A stretch of 64,000 nt of DNA from NCBI GenBank assembly GCA_017558775.1, contig JAFYTP010000020.1, positions 1-64,000 of the forward strand, in the 5' to 3' direction. The DNA is from Bacteroidales bacterium (GTDB lineage Bacteria > Bacteroidota > Bacteroidia > Bacteroidales > UBA932). The position numbers and the translations under genes were made by a program. Under the pieces are notes generated by a model, which made no database searches, had not been told where the DNA came from, and saw only the letters and a program-made list of their open reading frames with translations. Of this stretch, positions 50,326 through 59,459 are shown in pieces. The first letter of the stretch is position 1; each line of letters begins with the position of its first letter.

Positions 50326-51753
50326 CTACAACTCAATCGTTTCGTTAAAGGTTTCGCCGGACAGGTATTCTCCGCTCACAGAGACGGAGTGGACCGGCGC
50401 GTCCGGGAAGAGCAGGATGCGGGCGGCATCGTCGCCCTTGCCCACCAGGACACCGCCTTCCACCAGCCAGAGGCAGGTTTCGACCTCGGTATTGTCGATG
50501 ATGAAGAGCTGCGGATCCTCGGCGTCCTGCCGGAGGGAAACGGGCGCGACGACCATCCGGGAGGCGAAGAAGTTGGCGGTCTGCTCCTTGATTTCGTCAT
50601 AGAGCGGATAGTCGATGTTCCCTTCGTCGTCAAGGAAGAGGTTGTGCTTGTCCCCGTCGAAAGCGTGAAGTTCGTTCGGGGTGCCAGCGCGCTTCAGGAC
50701 CCGGTGGATCACCCCTGCGCCGTACATTTCCCGGAAGACATGCCGTTCCACTTCGGGAACGAAGATGGACACGATGGATTCAAAGATGGAGCGGAGCAGT
50801 TCGAAGCCGTCATCCGGCTTCTCGTTTTCCTGCTCGTATGGACGTCCGGCCCAGAAAGGGACTACCGCGTCCTCCTTGCTCTGGAAGGAAATCACGGGAA
50901 TCTTGGCGTTCCGCAGGATGGCCGTGTCGGGGACGGCGCCCCAGAGGTTCGCGACGGCGCGGACATCAAATCCACGCATCAGCTGCTGCTTCGTGATGAT
51001 GGTGGAATCTCCCCTTTCGGTGATAATTTCGGGCATATTCTCGTCCCGCATGAAGGCGAGATTCATCGCCGTAATCGCCCCGGCATCGGCACCGGCCGCG
51101 AAGATGCGCTCGGAGTGGATGAGGAGAGAATCCCGCTTCAGGAGGAAGCGGACGGCCGCATTGGCGTCCTTAACGGCCTTGTACATCGCGTTGTCCGTCT
51201 CTTTCTCGTTCCGGCGGTAACCCTGCCGATAATCGACAGAGGAAACCACATAGCCCAGGGAAGCGAAATACCGGCACCATTCCACCAGGGCAGAATCCCG
51301 CTTGTCGCCATCGAAGAAGGCGCCGCCGTGGAAGGTCACCAGCAGCGGCCGGGATGTCCGGGAACCATCGGCCGGAACATACAGGTCCATTTTCAGGTCC
51401 ATCCGTTCCCGGTCGTCGTCAGCGTTCTTGACCACGCGCCCGTACACGATATCCTTGCTCTCCCCCACCTGGAAGGAGGGCTCCCGGTACAGTTCGCGAC
51501 CCGGGAAACGGTGGAACTCCGGCGCGTTGTAGGGCTTCAGCGTCTTCTCCTGCTCCTTGGTGAGGACGAAAGAGAGGGTATCAGCCCATAACGCGCTGAT
51601 ATCGCGATACATAATGGCCTTCTTGTTGCCCAGGGAGTCAAGGAAGACACGCACGTATCCGTCTTGCACGGTGTACAGGCCCGGTTCGACGGCCCGCGAG
51701 CAGGAGAGCGCGAGCAGCAGGCAGAGGCAGCCTATGAGATGCCGCGCTTTCAT
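50326..51753 (-). CDS. Alpha/beta-hydrolase lipoprotein with Asp at the nucleophile elbow
   Basis: This is a ~475-residue lipoprotein (LLALSC). The core resembles carboxylesterase/HSL-like alpha/beta-hydrolases: LLVTFHGGAFFDGD supplies the HGG oxyanion motif, VSSVDYRQGYRR follows, then IFAAGADAGAITAMN. The nucleophile elbow GxSxG reads GADAG, so Ser is replaced by Asp (GAT codon). Asp nucleophiles occur in dehalogenases and epoxide hydrolases, but with HGG this is unusual; the protein could also be inactive or binding-only. ATG 51753 overlaps the 5'-nucleotidase stop (ATGA). Confidence 0.7.
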   Translation of the reverse strand: MKARHLIGCLCLLLALSCSRAVEPGLYTVQDGYVRVFLDSLGNKKAIMYRDISALWADTLSFVLTKEQEKTLKPYNAPEFHRFPGRELYREPSFQVGESKDIVYGRVVKNADDDRERMDLKMDLYVPADGSRTSRPLLVTFHGGAFFDGDKRDSALVEWCRYFASLGYVVSSVDYRQGYRRNEKETDNAMYKAVKDANAAVRFLLKRDSLLIHSERIFAAGADAGAITAMNLAFMRDENMPEIITERGDSTIITKQQLMRGFDVRAVANLWGAVPDTAILRNAKIPVISFQSKEDAVVPFWAGRPYEQENEKPDDGFELLRSIFESIVSIFVPEVERHVFREMYGAGVIHRVLKRAGTPNELHAFDGDKHNLFLDDEGNIDYPLYDEIKEQTANFFASRMVVAPVSLRQDAEDPQLFIIDNTEVETCLWLVEGGVLVGKGDDAARILLFPDAPVHSVSVSGEYLSGETFNETIEL

Positions 51754-53495
51754 CGCTGGAAGAGCCGGTTCATATCCCGTTCCATCGCCGGTTCCACGAG
51801 CTTCTCCGGTACGAACTTCCACTGTCCGATCACCGTCGGCAGCCCGATGACTTCCGGGTCGATGGAGCCGTTCTCCATCAGGTAATCGTACAGGATGTTG
51901 CGGATCTCCGGATAGCGGGCGACGACGCGCTCGTCGATGCGGTCCGTGTCGACGCCGATCTCCTTCATCAGGCCACCGCCGCCGGAGGCGCGGTACGAGG
52001 TCATCGCCACGTTGTACTCGCGGGTAGGATCGAAAGCGGAACCATCGGCCATGCCGCTGATGGCAACGCGCTCGCCGAAGGGCTTCGTCACGTCCACCGT
52101 ATAGTTGATGCCGGCGGCCGAGTCGAAGTTATAGGAACGGTTCACGAAGGACCAGCGCTGTGATTGCGTGCGCGGATCCTCCTGGTTCTGGATCTTGAGG
52201 AGGGTGTCATCGACCTTCGCGACGGTATTGATCCACTTGTCGTAGGAAGCCTCCAGGTAACGCTTGATCTCGTCACCCGTCATCTTCACCACAAAGAGCT
52301 GATTCTCATACGGATAGATCGTGAAGAGGTCGTTGTACTTGAGGATGCCGGAAGACACGCGGCCGTTGAACGTGAGCGGCGCGGCGAAGGAGATTTCCGC
52401 CGGCTTGCTGCCCAAGCAGAGCGTGTGGAGGAGGTTCATGTAATCGCTCATTCCCCGGTAGGCGTCGCGGGTCCAGAGGTCCGCGTTCAGGATGCCCACC
52501 TCCTTGAGCGTGAAGGCCTTCACGGCCTCGTAATCCGGCTGGAATTTCTCCCGCATCACCGGATCGGCCATCTCCGCCTTCACGGGGATGAGGCCCACCT
52601 CGTAGCTCCGGGCGACGACCTTGCGGCCCTTGACCGTCAAGTGCAGCTTACCCTCGGCCACATTGCGGCTGTGGCTGCCGGAATTCAGGAAACCGCAGGA
52701 ATCTGTGACCTCCACATAGGGCCGGTGGTCATGGCTGGCCAGGACGAAATCGACACCCTTCACGAGATGGAAGGCATCCAGTCCCTCGGACTCCAGCATG
52801 CTGCCGTCCCCGTCGCCGGTTCCTGAGTGCATCACCACCACCATCACGTCCGGACGCTCCTTGGCCCGGATCTTATCGACATCGGCCTGAATCACATCCA
52901 CGATGGGCACGAAATGCATCCCGCTCCAGAGTTCTTCCTGAAGCCAGGCCTTCATGTTGGCATTGGTATACCCCAAGATGGCGACTTTCAGACCGCCCTT
53001 CTTCACAACCTTGTACGGCTTGAAGTACGGCTTTCCGTTGTCGTTGCGAATGGCGTTGGCCGCGAGGAAATCGACCCCGCTCTTCTTCAGGTCCGCCGCG
53101 ACACGGTCATACACCGGATGCCCCGTTTCGATGTCGTGGTTGCCCACCGCGACGGCGTCATACTTCATATACGCCGCCAACCGCGGGAACAGGTGCGGGG
53201 TGATCGTGTCGATGTAATTGAAATAATACGCTGCATTGTCCCCCTGCAGGCAGTCGCCCGCGTCGATAAGGAGCACATTCCCAGCCCCGTCCGCCATCCG
53301 GACACTGTCCACATAGTGGTTGACCGCCAGCAGCGACGGCCGCGTCCGACTATCCACGTAGGTGGAATCGAACCACGTCCCGTGAACGTCGTTCGTGGAA
53401 AGGACTGTCAGGGTGTACTCGCCATCTTTGGGACCACGGCCGCAGGAAAGCGCGAGGAGCGCGCAGGCGGCCAGGAAAAGATGCCGGATTCTCAT
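51750..53495 (-). CDS. UshA-like 5'-nucleotidase / metallophosphatase lipoprotein
   Basis: This 581-residue lipoprotein (LLALSCG) has a calcineurin-like metallophosphatase domain (LSTNDVHG, IDAGDCLQGD, VGNHDIETG, VMHSGTGD, ASHDHRP) and a C-terminal 5'-nucleotidase domain (from ~330; QLFVVKMTGDEIKRYLE, then YNVAMTSYRASGGGG). It probably hydrolyses nucleotides or related phosphoesters outside the cytoplasm. It is the middle gene of a three-gene unit with ATGA overlaps on both sides. Confidence 0.9.
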   Translation of the reverse strand: MRIRHLFLAACALLALSCGRGPKDGEYTLTVLSTNDVHGTWFDSTYVDSRTRPSLLAVNHYVDSVRMADGAGNVLLIDAGDCLQGDNAAYYFNYIDTITPHLFPRLAAYMKYDAVAVGNHDIETGHPVYDRVAADLKKSGVDFLAANAIRNDNGKPYFKPYKVVKKGGLKVAILGYTNANMKAWLQEELWSGMHFVPIVDVIQADVDKIRAKERPDVMVVVMHSGTGDGDGSMLESEGLDAFHLVKGVDFVLASHDHRPYVEVTDSCGFLNSGSHSRNVAEGKLHLTVKGRKVVARSYEVGLIPVKAEMADPVMREKFQPDYEAVKAFTLKEVGILNADLWTRDAYRGMSDYMNLLHTLCLGSKPAEISFAAPLTFNGRVSSGILKYNDLFTIYPYENQLFVVKMTGDEIKRYLEASYDKWINTVAKVDDTLLKIQNQEDPRTQSQRWSFVNRSYNFDSAAGINYTVDVTKPFGERVAISGMADGSAFDPTREYNVAMTSYRASGGGGLMKEIGVDTDRIDERVVARYPEIRNILYDYLMENGSIDPEVIGLPTVIGQWKFVPEKLVEPAMERDMNRLFQR

Positions 53496-54001
53496 TGCTG
53501 ATCAGTAGTATAAAAGTCCATCGTCCCCGAATAGGAGATCCGCTCGCGGTTGCCGGACTGGACGTCCAGCGAGGCGCGGCCGTTGTTGAAGATGGTGAAG
53601 GCGTAGATGTGCTCGTCCTCGTCCGTCTTCACATAGATGCGGACCTCGTAACCATCCTTCCGGGTCTGGACAACGTTGTACGTGCCGATTTTAGCCTCGA
53701 AGTTGAGGGCGTGACCACCGCCATAAGGGACTCTCCAGGCCTGCCCGATGTAAGGGAGGTGGGAATCCAGCATGCCGTCCTTCACCGTGACGGAATAGTT
53801 CGACACGTGCTGGGAAGTTCCCCGGATGGGATACATCCGGTCGATGTCGATCCGGAAGTTCGCATTCTGGAGATTGTCCACGACCATCTGGGCCTCACGG
53901 GCTTCCCGGGCCGCCTTCTCCTCCCGCGTCTCACTCGAGAGGACACCGCAGGCCGAGACCGTCAGCACCGCGGCGAGGAGGGGTAAAATCCACTTTTTCA
54001 T
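53492..54001 (-). CDS. DUF4251-family lipoprotein
   Basis: This 169-residue protein has a lipobox (VSAC). A short charged helical stretch (TREEKAAREAREAQMVVDNL) precedes a beta-rich domain with the family-type MYPIRGTSQHVSNYSVTVKDG and LPYIGQAWRVPYGGG. It is typical of Bacteroidetes DUF4251 proteins, of unknown function. Its stop overlaps the 5'-nucleotidase start. Confidence 0.75.
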   Translation of the reverse strand: MKKWILPLLAAVLTVSACGVLSSETREEKAAREAREAQMVVDNLQNANFRIDIDRMYPIRGTSQHVSNYSVTVKDGMLDSHLPYIGQAWRVPYGGGHALNFEAKIGTYNVVQTRKDGYEVRIYVKTDEDEHIYAFTIFNNGRASLDVQSGNRERISYSGTMDFYTTDQQ

Positions 54002-54036
54002 ATCGTGTGTTTTGTGGTTAGTGTCTCGGTCTCGGA

Positions 54037-55374
54037 TTAATGCCGGCGCATGCCGGGCATGCCGGCCATCCGCTGCATCAGGTTCCCCGTCATCGCGCCC
54101 TTCATCATCTTCCGGGTGCCCTCGAACTGCTTGAGGAGGCGGTTCACCTCCGGGAGGGTGGTGCCGGAACCGTCGGCGATGCGCTTGCGGCGGGAGCCGT
54201 TGATGATCTCCGGATGCTCGCGCTCCTTCTGGGTCATCGACAGGATGATGGCCTCGGTGGACTTGAACGCCTTGTCATTGTCGATGTCCACGTCCTTCAT
54301 CGCCTTCCCCATGCCCGGGATCATCCCGGCGAGGTCCTTGATGTTGCCCATCTTCTTGACCTGCTGGATCTGCTGGTAGAAGTCCCAGAGGGTGAACTGG
54401 TCCTTCGCGAGTTTCTTCTTGAGCTCACGGGCCTGCTTCTCGTCAAACTGCTCCTGGGCCTTCTCCACGAGGGAAACCACGTCGCCCATGCCCAGGATAC
54501 GGTCCGCGATACGGGAAGGATGGAACACGTCCAGCGCCTCCATCTTCTCGCCCGAAGAGACGAACTTGATGGGCTTGCCGACGACGGCCTTGATGGACAG
54601 GGCAGCACCACCGCGGGTGTCACCGTCCATCTTGGTGAGGACGACGCCGTCGAAGTCCAGGCGGTCGTTGAAGGCCTTGGCGGTCTCCACGGCGTCCTGA
54701 CCGGTCATCGCGTCCACGACGAAGAGCGTCTCCGTCGGATGGATGGCCTCGTGCAGGGCGGAGATCTCGTCCATCAGCTGCTGGTCCACCGCGAGGCGGC
54801 CGGCGGTATCGACAATCACGACGCTGTAGCCCTCGGCCTTGGCCTTGGCGATGGCGGTTTTCGCGATCTTGATCGGGTCCTTCTCCCCTTCCTCGGTGTA
54901 GACGGGCACCTGGATGCCTTCACCCAGCACCTTCAACTGCTCGATGGCGGCGGGACGGAACGTGTCGCAGGCGGCGAGGAGGACCTTCATCCCCTTCTTG
55001 GACTTGATATGCAGGGCCAGCTTGCCGGAGAACGTGGTCTTACCGGAACCGTTCAGACCGGCCACCAGGACGATGCCCGGATTGCCCTTCACGTTGATGT
55101 CCTGCGCCTCCGAGCCCATGAAATCCGCCAGCTCGTCGTGCATGATCTTGACCATCATCTGCTGCGGCTTCACGGCCGTGAGGACGTTCGCGCCGATGGC
55201 CTTGTCCTTCACGCGGTTGCAGAAGTCCTTGGCCACCTTGTAGCTCACGTCCGCATCCAGCAGGGCCTTGCGGATGTCCTTGACGGTTTCCGCCACATTG
55301 ATCTCGGTGATCTTCCCTTCACCCTTCAGTATCTTGAAAGACCGTTCCAGTCTCTCGCTCAGACTTTCAAACAT
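54037..55374 (-). CDS. ffh: Signal recognition particle protein Ffh
   Basis: This 445-residue GTPase of the signal recognition particle has an N domain (1-~90), a G domain (GLNGSGKTTFSGKLA, CDTFRPAAIEQL, VDTAGRLAVDQQL, TKMDGDTRGGAALS) and a Met-rich M domain (AGMIPGMGKAM, EIINGSRRKRIADGSG) that binds 4.5S RNA and signal sequences, ending MQRMAGMPGMRRH. Length is normal. Confidence 0.97.
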   Translation of the reverse strand: MFESLSERLERSFKILKGEGKITEINVAETVKDIRKALLDADVSYKVAKDFCNRVKDKAIGANVLTAVKPQQMMVKIMHDELADFMGSEAQDINVKGNPGIVLVAGLNGSGKTTFSGKLALHIKSKKGMKVLLAACDTFRPAAIEQLKVLGEGIQVPVYTEEGEKDPIKIAKTAIAKAKAEGYSVVIVDTAGRLAVDQQLMDEISALHEAIHPTETLFVVDAMTGQDAVETAKAFNDRLDFDGVVLTKMDGDTRGGAALSIKAVVGKPIKFVSSGEKMEALDVFHPSRIADRILGMGDVVSLVEKAQEQFDEKQARELKKKLAKDQFTLWDFYQQIQQVKKMGNIKDLAGMIPGMGKAMKDVDIDNDKAFKSTEAIILSMTQKEREHPEIINGSRRKRIADGSGTTLPEVNRLLKQFEGTRKMMKGAMTGNLMQRMAGMPGMRRH

Positions 55375-55399
55375 ATCTATCTATTTCTCTTATATCATG

Positions 55400-55407
55400 C
55401 AAAGATA
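55400..55407 (-). promoter_or_regulatory. -7 box of the ffh promoter
   Basis: TATCTTTG on the minus strand fits TAnnTTTG, 25 nt before the ffh ATG. A TTTT instead of TTTG lies at the -33 distance, inside the T run of the aqpZ terminator. Confidence 0.55.
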
Positions 55408-55424
55408 GCCAATTCCGAGGAAAT

Positions 55425-55453
55425 AAAAAAAGGCCGGCCCATAGGGCCGACCT
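55425..55453 (-). terminator. Intrinsic terminator after aqpZ
   Basis: On the minus strand AGGTCGGCCC (55453-55444) pairs with GGGCCGGCCT (55440-55431) with one G-T pair, a TAT loop and a T run (55431-55425). Confidence 0.9.
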
Positions 55454-55474
55454 GCAAACCGATGAAGAGAGGGC

Positions 55475-56149
55475 TTACTTCTCCTTCGGGACCATGCACT
55501 TCCAGACCAGGGCGGCGCAGGCGCCACCCACGAGCGGAGCGCAGAGGAAGACCCACAGGTCCTTGAGCGCGTCGCCGCCGGCGAAGATGGCCGGGCCGAT
55601 GGAACGGGCCGGGTTCACGGAGGTGCCGGTGAGGTTGATGCACATCAGGTGGATCAGGATCAGGGTGAGACCGATGGCGAGACCGGCCGGCTTGCCGGCG
55701 CCCACCTTGGCATCGGTCGTACCGAGGACCACAAGGACGAAGATGAAGGTGGCGATGACTTCCACGAGGAACGCGCCGCCCACGCCGCCGGCGTTCGCGA
55801 CGCCGTTGGAGCCGAGGGCGCCCGTCTGGTCCGGAGCGGCCACGACGGAAGCGATGCCGTAGAGCACCGCGCCCGCGATGATGGCGCCGATGACCTGGGC
55901 CACCCAGTAGCCGCAAGCGTCCTTCCAGCTCATGCGGCCGGAGAGCGCCACGCCGAAGGTGATGGCAGGGTTGATGTGGCATCCGCTGATTTCGCCGATG
56001 GTGTAAGCCATGGCGACAACCGCGAGACCGAAGGCAATAGCGGTGCCCACCACGCCAGCGGGATCGCCGCAGCCGAGGAACATCGCCGTTCCGCAGCCCA
56101 TAAATGTGAGGACAAACGTGCCCACACATTCAGCTATGTACTTCTTCAT
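55475..56149 (-). CDS. aqpZ: Aquaporin Z
   Basis: This 224-residue, six-helix channel has both NPA motifs (GCHINPAITFG, TSVNPARSIG). The selectivity filter looks water-type: His in LILIHLM, Thr in LTGTSVNPA and the Arg after the second NPA are kept as in E. coli AqpZ, with Tyr instead of Phe on helix 2 (AMAYTIGE). There is no aspartate typical of glycerol facilitators after the second NPA. It is monocistronic between its own promoter and terminator. Confidence 0.92.
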   Translation of the reverse strand: MKKYIAECVGTFVLTFMGCGTAMFLGCGDPAGVVGTAIAFGLAVVAMAYTIGEISGCHINPAITFGVALSGRMSWKDACGYWVAQVIGAIIAGAVLYGIASVVAAPDQTGALGSNGVANAGGVGGAFLVEVIATFIFVLVVLGTTDAKVGAGKPAGLAIGLTLILIHLMCINLTGTSVNPARSIGPAIFAGGDALKDLWVFLCAPLVGGACAALVWKCMVPKEK

Positions 56150-56180
56150 AAACTGTGAAAGTTATTGGTTTAGTGTATCA

Positions 56181-56210
56181 CAAATATAGATAATTTTGAA
56201 CAGAATCAAA
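56181..56210 (-). promoter_or_regulatory. Promoter of aqpZ
   Basis: On the minus strand TTTG (56210-56207), an 18-nt spacer and TATATTTG (56188-56181) match the Bacteroidetes consensus; the ATG is about 30 nt downstream. It overlaps the divergent AraC-type promoter. Confidence 0.7.
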
Positions 56211-56227
56211 AGAAATAGCTATTTTTG
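56195..56227 (+). promoter_or_regulatory. Promoter of the AraC-type gene
   Basis: TTTG (56195-56198), a 21-nt spacer and TATTTTTG (56220-56227) give a plausible promoter, about 24 nt before ATG 56252. The -7 box sits in a small dyad (GCTATTTTTGCAATAGC). Confidence 0.5.
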
Positions 56228-56251
56228 CAATAGCGGTACAGGCCGCGTGGT

Positions 56252-56716
56252 ATGTGTATGGAGAATCTTGTGAGGCGCCTGGGACGCATTTTTTCCCTGC
56301 AACTGAAACGGAATGAGAGAGGGCTGCCGCAGCAGACCCTCCGAAGGATGGACAGGCTCGAAAAGACCCTGTCTGGCTGGGTGCGCGACAAAGGCTGGCG
56401 GGAGCCCGTCCGGACGGTCGGCGAAGCGGCCGAACGGCTGGGCGTGGACTCGGAGACGCTGTATTACTACTTTGAGCGGCGGGTAGGCATGGACTTCCGC
56501 ACCTGGCGCACCCGCCTGCGCATCCGTGACGCGATGGCGATGCTTCGGGAGCATCCGGACCTCCCGGTTGCCGAAGTCGGGCGTCGCGCCGGCTTCTCCA
56601 ACCGGTCCAACTTCAACAACCAGTTTCACGCCTACACGGGCCTCACGCCCGCGCAGTGGCGCAAAAAGGCCGGGATGTCTCACGACGTCCCGGCCCACGA
56701 AAACGATTATGTTTAA
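56252..56716 (+). CDS. AraC-type helix-turn-helix protein without an effector domain
   Basis: In this 154-residue protein, residues ~50-140 form the AraC double HTH: TVGEAAERLGVDSETLYYYFERRVGMDFRTWRTRLRI (written here only to show the first HTH, the family positions being at 52-90) is followed by second-HTH residues AEVGRRAGFSNRSNFNNQF and the closing GLTPAQWR. The ~45 N-terminal residues are basic and too short for a ligand domain. Divergent promoters shared with aqpZ suggest, but do not prove, that it regulates aqpZ. Confidence 0.8.
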   Translation: MCMENLVRRLGRIFSLQLKRNERGLPQQTLRRMDRLEKTLSGWVRDKGWREPVRTVGEAAERLGVDSETLYYYFERRVGMDFRTWRTRLRIRDAMAMLREHPDLPVAEVGRRAGFSNRSNFNNQFHAYTGLTPAQWRKKAGMSHDVPAHENDYV

Positions 56717-56741
56717 CTGAAGTTTATGATGGATTGATCGA

Positions 56742-57425
56742 TTAGATCCGGATGGTGGCGAGACCGGCCTTGTGCTTCTTCACCTCGCCGGCCACTTTCA
56801 GGCCAGAAGCGTCGATGTCGCCGGCGCCGTTCACCTCGAGGGAGACATCCTGGACGTTGCCGGTGATGTCCACGTCGCTGGCGCCATTGACCTCCACCTT
56901 CAGGAGCTTGCGGACGTCGATGTTTTTCAGATTCGCATCGGCGGCGCCATTGACCTGCAGGTAGAAGTTGTCGCACGCGACCTGGTCGAAGTCGAGGTCG
57001 CCGGCACCATTGACCTGGACATCCAGGTCACCGTCCATCCGCAGACCCTTGACGTTGAAGTCCGAGGCGCCGTTGATCTCGAGTTTCTTCAGCTCGGGAG
57101 CCTGGATGACGAGGTCGTACTGCGTGGCACGGACATCACGGCGGTTCTTGGTCTGGATGACGAGGGTGGTTCCATCCACCTTGTAGTCCAGCCACTCGAG
57201 GACGCTCTCCTGGGTGCGGACCGTGACCTCGTACACAGAGGACTGGGTGAAGTCCACATCGGCGTGGCCGTTGATTTCGATCTTGTCAAAATCCGCAAAG
57301 TCGAACGTCTTGGAGATCACCTCTCCCTCCCCCTTGATGGCGTTCTTGCTAGAGGTGTAGTTCGTGTTGACATGGAAGCAGGAGGAGCAAAGGAGCGCCA
57401 CCGCTGCGATATATAAAGCTTTCAT
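56742..57425 (-). CDS. DUF2807 (GIN domain) beta-helix lipoprotein-like protein
   Basis: This 227-residue exported protein (signal with LLCSSC lipobox) is built of repeated short rungs: LEINGASDFNV, VQVNGAGDLDF, LQVNGAADANL, VEVNGASDVDI, LEVNGAGDIDA. The ~20-residue period is typical of the DUF2807 right-handed beta-helix. Function is unknown; such proteins often follow GntR/ABC genes in Bacteroidetes. It is last in the ABC-permease-GntR unit and starts 13 nt after gntR. ATG 57425 is chosen for the signal peptide. Confidence 0.85.
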   Translation of the reverse strand: MKALYIAAVALLCSSCFHVNTNYTSSKNAIKGEGEVISKTFDFADFDKIEINGHADVDFTQSSVYEVTVRTQESVLEWLDYKVDGTTLVIQTKNRRDVRATQYDLVIQAPELKKLEINGASDFNVKGLRMDGDLDVQVNGAGDLDFDQVACDNFYLQVNGAADANLKNIDVRKLLKVEVNGASDVDITGNVQDVSLEVNGAGDIDASGLKVAGEVKKHKAGLATIRI

Positions 57426-57438
57426 GGTAGATTGTCGA

Positions 57439-57774
57439 TCAGTTAAAGATGGAGGAATCAAGGCCGAGAAGCTGCATGCGCTGCTTGATGGCGGGGACTT
57501 CCTTCTCGATAAAGTCCGTGCGCTGGGATGCCAGTACGGTGTCCCGGGCGTCGTCCGCGACGAAATACCCGATACCGCGCTTGTTGTAAATGATGCCGTC
57601 GGCGGTGAGCTTCTCGTAGGAGCGCATCATCGTGTTCGGATTAACACCGATGTCGGCACCATACTCTCTCACGGAGGGGATCCGGTCCCCGCCCTTGAGG
57701 TCCCCCGAGAGGATGCGGTCTGCAATCACATCCACGATCTGGAGGTAGATGGGTTTTTCGGTATTGAAGTTCAT
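57439..57774 (-). CDS. GntR-family regulator, YtrA subfamily
   Basis: This 111-residue protein has an N-terminal winged HTH (PIYLQIVDVIADRILSG, then GDRIPSVREYGADIGVNPNTMMRSYEKL) and only a short helical C-terminus for dimerisation. This is the YtrA type, which usually represses its own ABC operon. A fitting operator lies at the promoter of this unit (59460-59483). It is flanked by the permease gene (6 nt) and the DUF2807 gene. Confidence 0.92.
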   Translation of the reverse strand: MNFNTEKPIYLQIVDVIADRILSGDLKGGDRIPSVREYGADIGVNPNTMMRSYEKLTADGIIYNKRGIGYFVADDARDTVLASQRTDFIEKEVPAIKQRMQLLGLDSSIFN

Positions 57775-57780
57775 AGTTTA

Positions 57781-58611
57781 TTAATGCTGAATGGTTTTGA
57801 TGCGATACCAGACGCCCCAGGCGAGGCCGATGGTGAGGATGCAGGTGAGGGCGACGCTGATGTTCATGATTTTGGTGACAAAACTGGCGATCGCCATCTC
57901 ATCGTTCATATCGATGTTGAAGAAAGTTCCATCTGTGATGAAGTGCGGGACCACGAGGCCGGTCAACAGGGAGAGCAGCAGGGAGAGGCCGAACAGGATG
58001 GCGATGGCGCCCACGAGCTTGTTCTTCTTGAAGCAGATGCCGCACAGCAGGAAGTACAGGAAGTTGCAGAAGACACTGACGATGGAGGGGAAGATCAGGT
58101 TCGTGGCGTTCAGCTCGATCGGGGAACCGCCGCTGATCTCGCTCAAACCGGTAATGAGACCCCTATAAGCGTCAAAGGCTCCGGCGAAGAGGGCCGTCCC
58201 GTAAGTCGGATCCACCAGCGATAGGAAACCGTCGATGAGGAAGTAGACCGCGTAGAACAGGAGCGGGATGACGATGATGGTGACCAGCAGCATCGACACG
58301 AATTTTTCCGCTTTGGAGGCCGGGACCATCAGCCAGGACGAGCCAGCTTTCTTTTCGGTCAAATAACCGTAGGTACGGACCTGGTAGAGCTCCAGGATGG
58401 CGAAAGCGAGGATAAGGACGGCGACGCGGGCCGCGATGGGCGGGGTGGTCCACTGCTGGGCGAACACCAGGCTGAAGAGCAGCCACAGTACATAGAAGAT
58501 GGCGCTGGCGCCGCCGATCAGGATGGCGGCCTTGGAGTGGTTGCGCCACATCTGCTTGAGGTCGTATTTGAAATAGGTCCAGAAGCGGGAGAAGTTGAAA
58601 GTTTCGTTCAT
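57781..58611 (-). CDS. ABC transporter membrane subunit
   Basis: This 276-residue protein has about six membrane helices (AILIGGASAIFYVLWLLFSLVF, broken by a loop, then LLVTIIVIPLLFYAVYFLI; VCNFLYFLLCGIC-like; LFGLSLLLSLLTGLVV). It lies between the ATPase and gntR genes with 12- and 6-nt gaps. It is the natural partner of the ATPase in an export or antibiotic-response-type transporter; the substrate is unknown. Confidence 0.75.
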   Translation of the reverse strand: MNETFNFSRFWTYFKYDLKQMWRNHSKAAILIGGASAIFYVLWLLFSLVFAQQWTTPPIAARVAVLILAFAILELYQVRTYGYLTEKKAGSSWLMVPASKAEKFVSMLLVTIIVIPLLFYAVYFLIDGFLSLVDPTYGTALFAGAFDAYRGLITGLSEISGGSPIELNATNLIFPSIVSVFCNFLYFLLCGICFKKNKLVGAIAILFGLSLLLSLLTGLVVPHFITDGTFFNIDMNDEMAIASFVTKIMNISVALTCILTIGLAWGVWYRIKTIQH

Positions 58612-58623
58612 GGCCTGAGTCGT

Positions 58624-59451
58624 TTACTTGTTGAACATCGGTTTGACGAGGTCCTTGTGCGCGTGGACCGTGTTGAAGAAGGCTTCCACATTGACCTTGC
58701 TCTCCTCGCCGGTGGTGTTGGGATAGACCTGGATGCAGCCGCCGGGGGTCTGCTCGATGTACAGCGCGCCGGGCTGGATCTCGGTGCCGTAGTCGAAGTA
58801 GAACTTCTCGGTGATCTCCTGCATCGACGCGTTCACGAGCACGGCCTGGTTGTCCAGGATGATGATCGGGTCGATGATGTTCTCCAGGTCGCGCACCTGG
58901 TGGGTGGAGATGATAAGGGTGGAGTCCTCGGTGGTGTACTTGGTCACCGCCTTGCGGAACTGGGCCTTGGAGGGGATGTCCAGGCCGTTCGTGGGCTCGT
59001 CCAGATAATAGTATTTCGCCTTGCACGCGAGGGCGAAGGAGATCCAGGCCTTCTTGAGCTGGCCGGCGGACATCGCGTCCATGCGCTGGTTGGCTTCAAC
59101 CTCGAACTCGGCGAGGATCACCTTGAACAGGTCCAGGCTGAAGTTCGGCCAGAACACGCCGTGTTCCTTCGCGAAATCGATGGCCTTGGCATGCACGGGC
59201 GACACCTCGTCCGGGAGGTAGAACTGCTCGCTGAGCAGAGAGGGCTTCCGGTCGAAGGGATCCCGACCGTCCACCGAGATGGTTCCCTCCAGGGGCTTCT
59301 TGAGGCCGCACAGGAGTGTCAGCAGGGTGGTCTTTCCCACCCCATTCTCGCCGAGGAGCCCGTAGATGTTGCCTTCGGACACCTTCATCGAGATGTTTTT
59401 CAGTACCGCCTTAGGGCCGTAGCTGAATCCGAGATTGTTGATTTCGATCAT
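58624..59451 (-). CDS. ABC transporter ATP-binding subunit
   Basis: This 275-residue ATPase has a Walker A (GENGVGKTTLL), a Q-loop region, an atypical signature (MSAGQLKKAW), a Walker B (KYYYLDEPTNGLD) and a switch His (ISTHQV). It resembles the ATPases of YtrA-controlled operons. ATG 59451 is chosen; it gives MIEINNLGFSYG, the normal opening strand. It is the first gene of the operon. Confidence 0.92.
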   Translation of the reverse strand: MIEINNLGFSYGPKAVLKNISMKVSEGNIYGLLGENGVGKTTLLTLLCGLKKPLEGTISVDGRDPFDRKPSLLSEQFYLPDEVSPVHAKAIDFAKEHGVFWPNFSLDLFKVILAEFEVEANQRMDAMSAGQLKKAWISFALACKAKYYYLDEPTNGLDIPSKAQFRKAVTKYTTEDSTLIISTHQVRDLENIIDPIIILDNQAVLVNASMQEITEKFYFDYGTEIQPGALYIEQTPGGCIQVYPNTTGEESKVNVEAFFNTVHAHKDLVKPMFNK

Positions 59452-59459
59452 ATCTTTTG

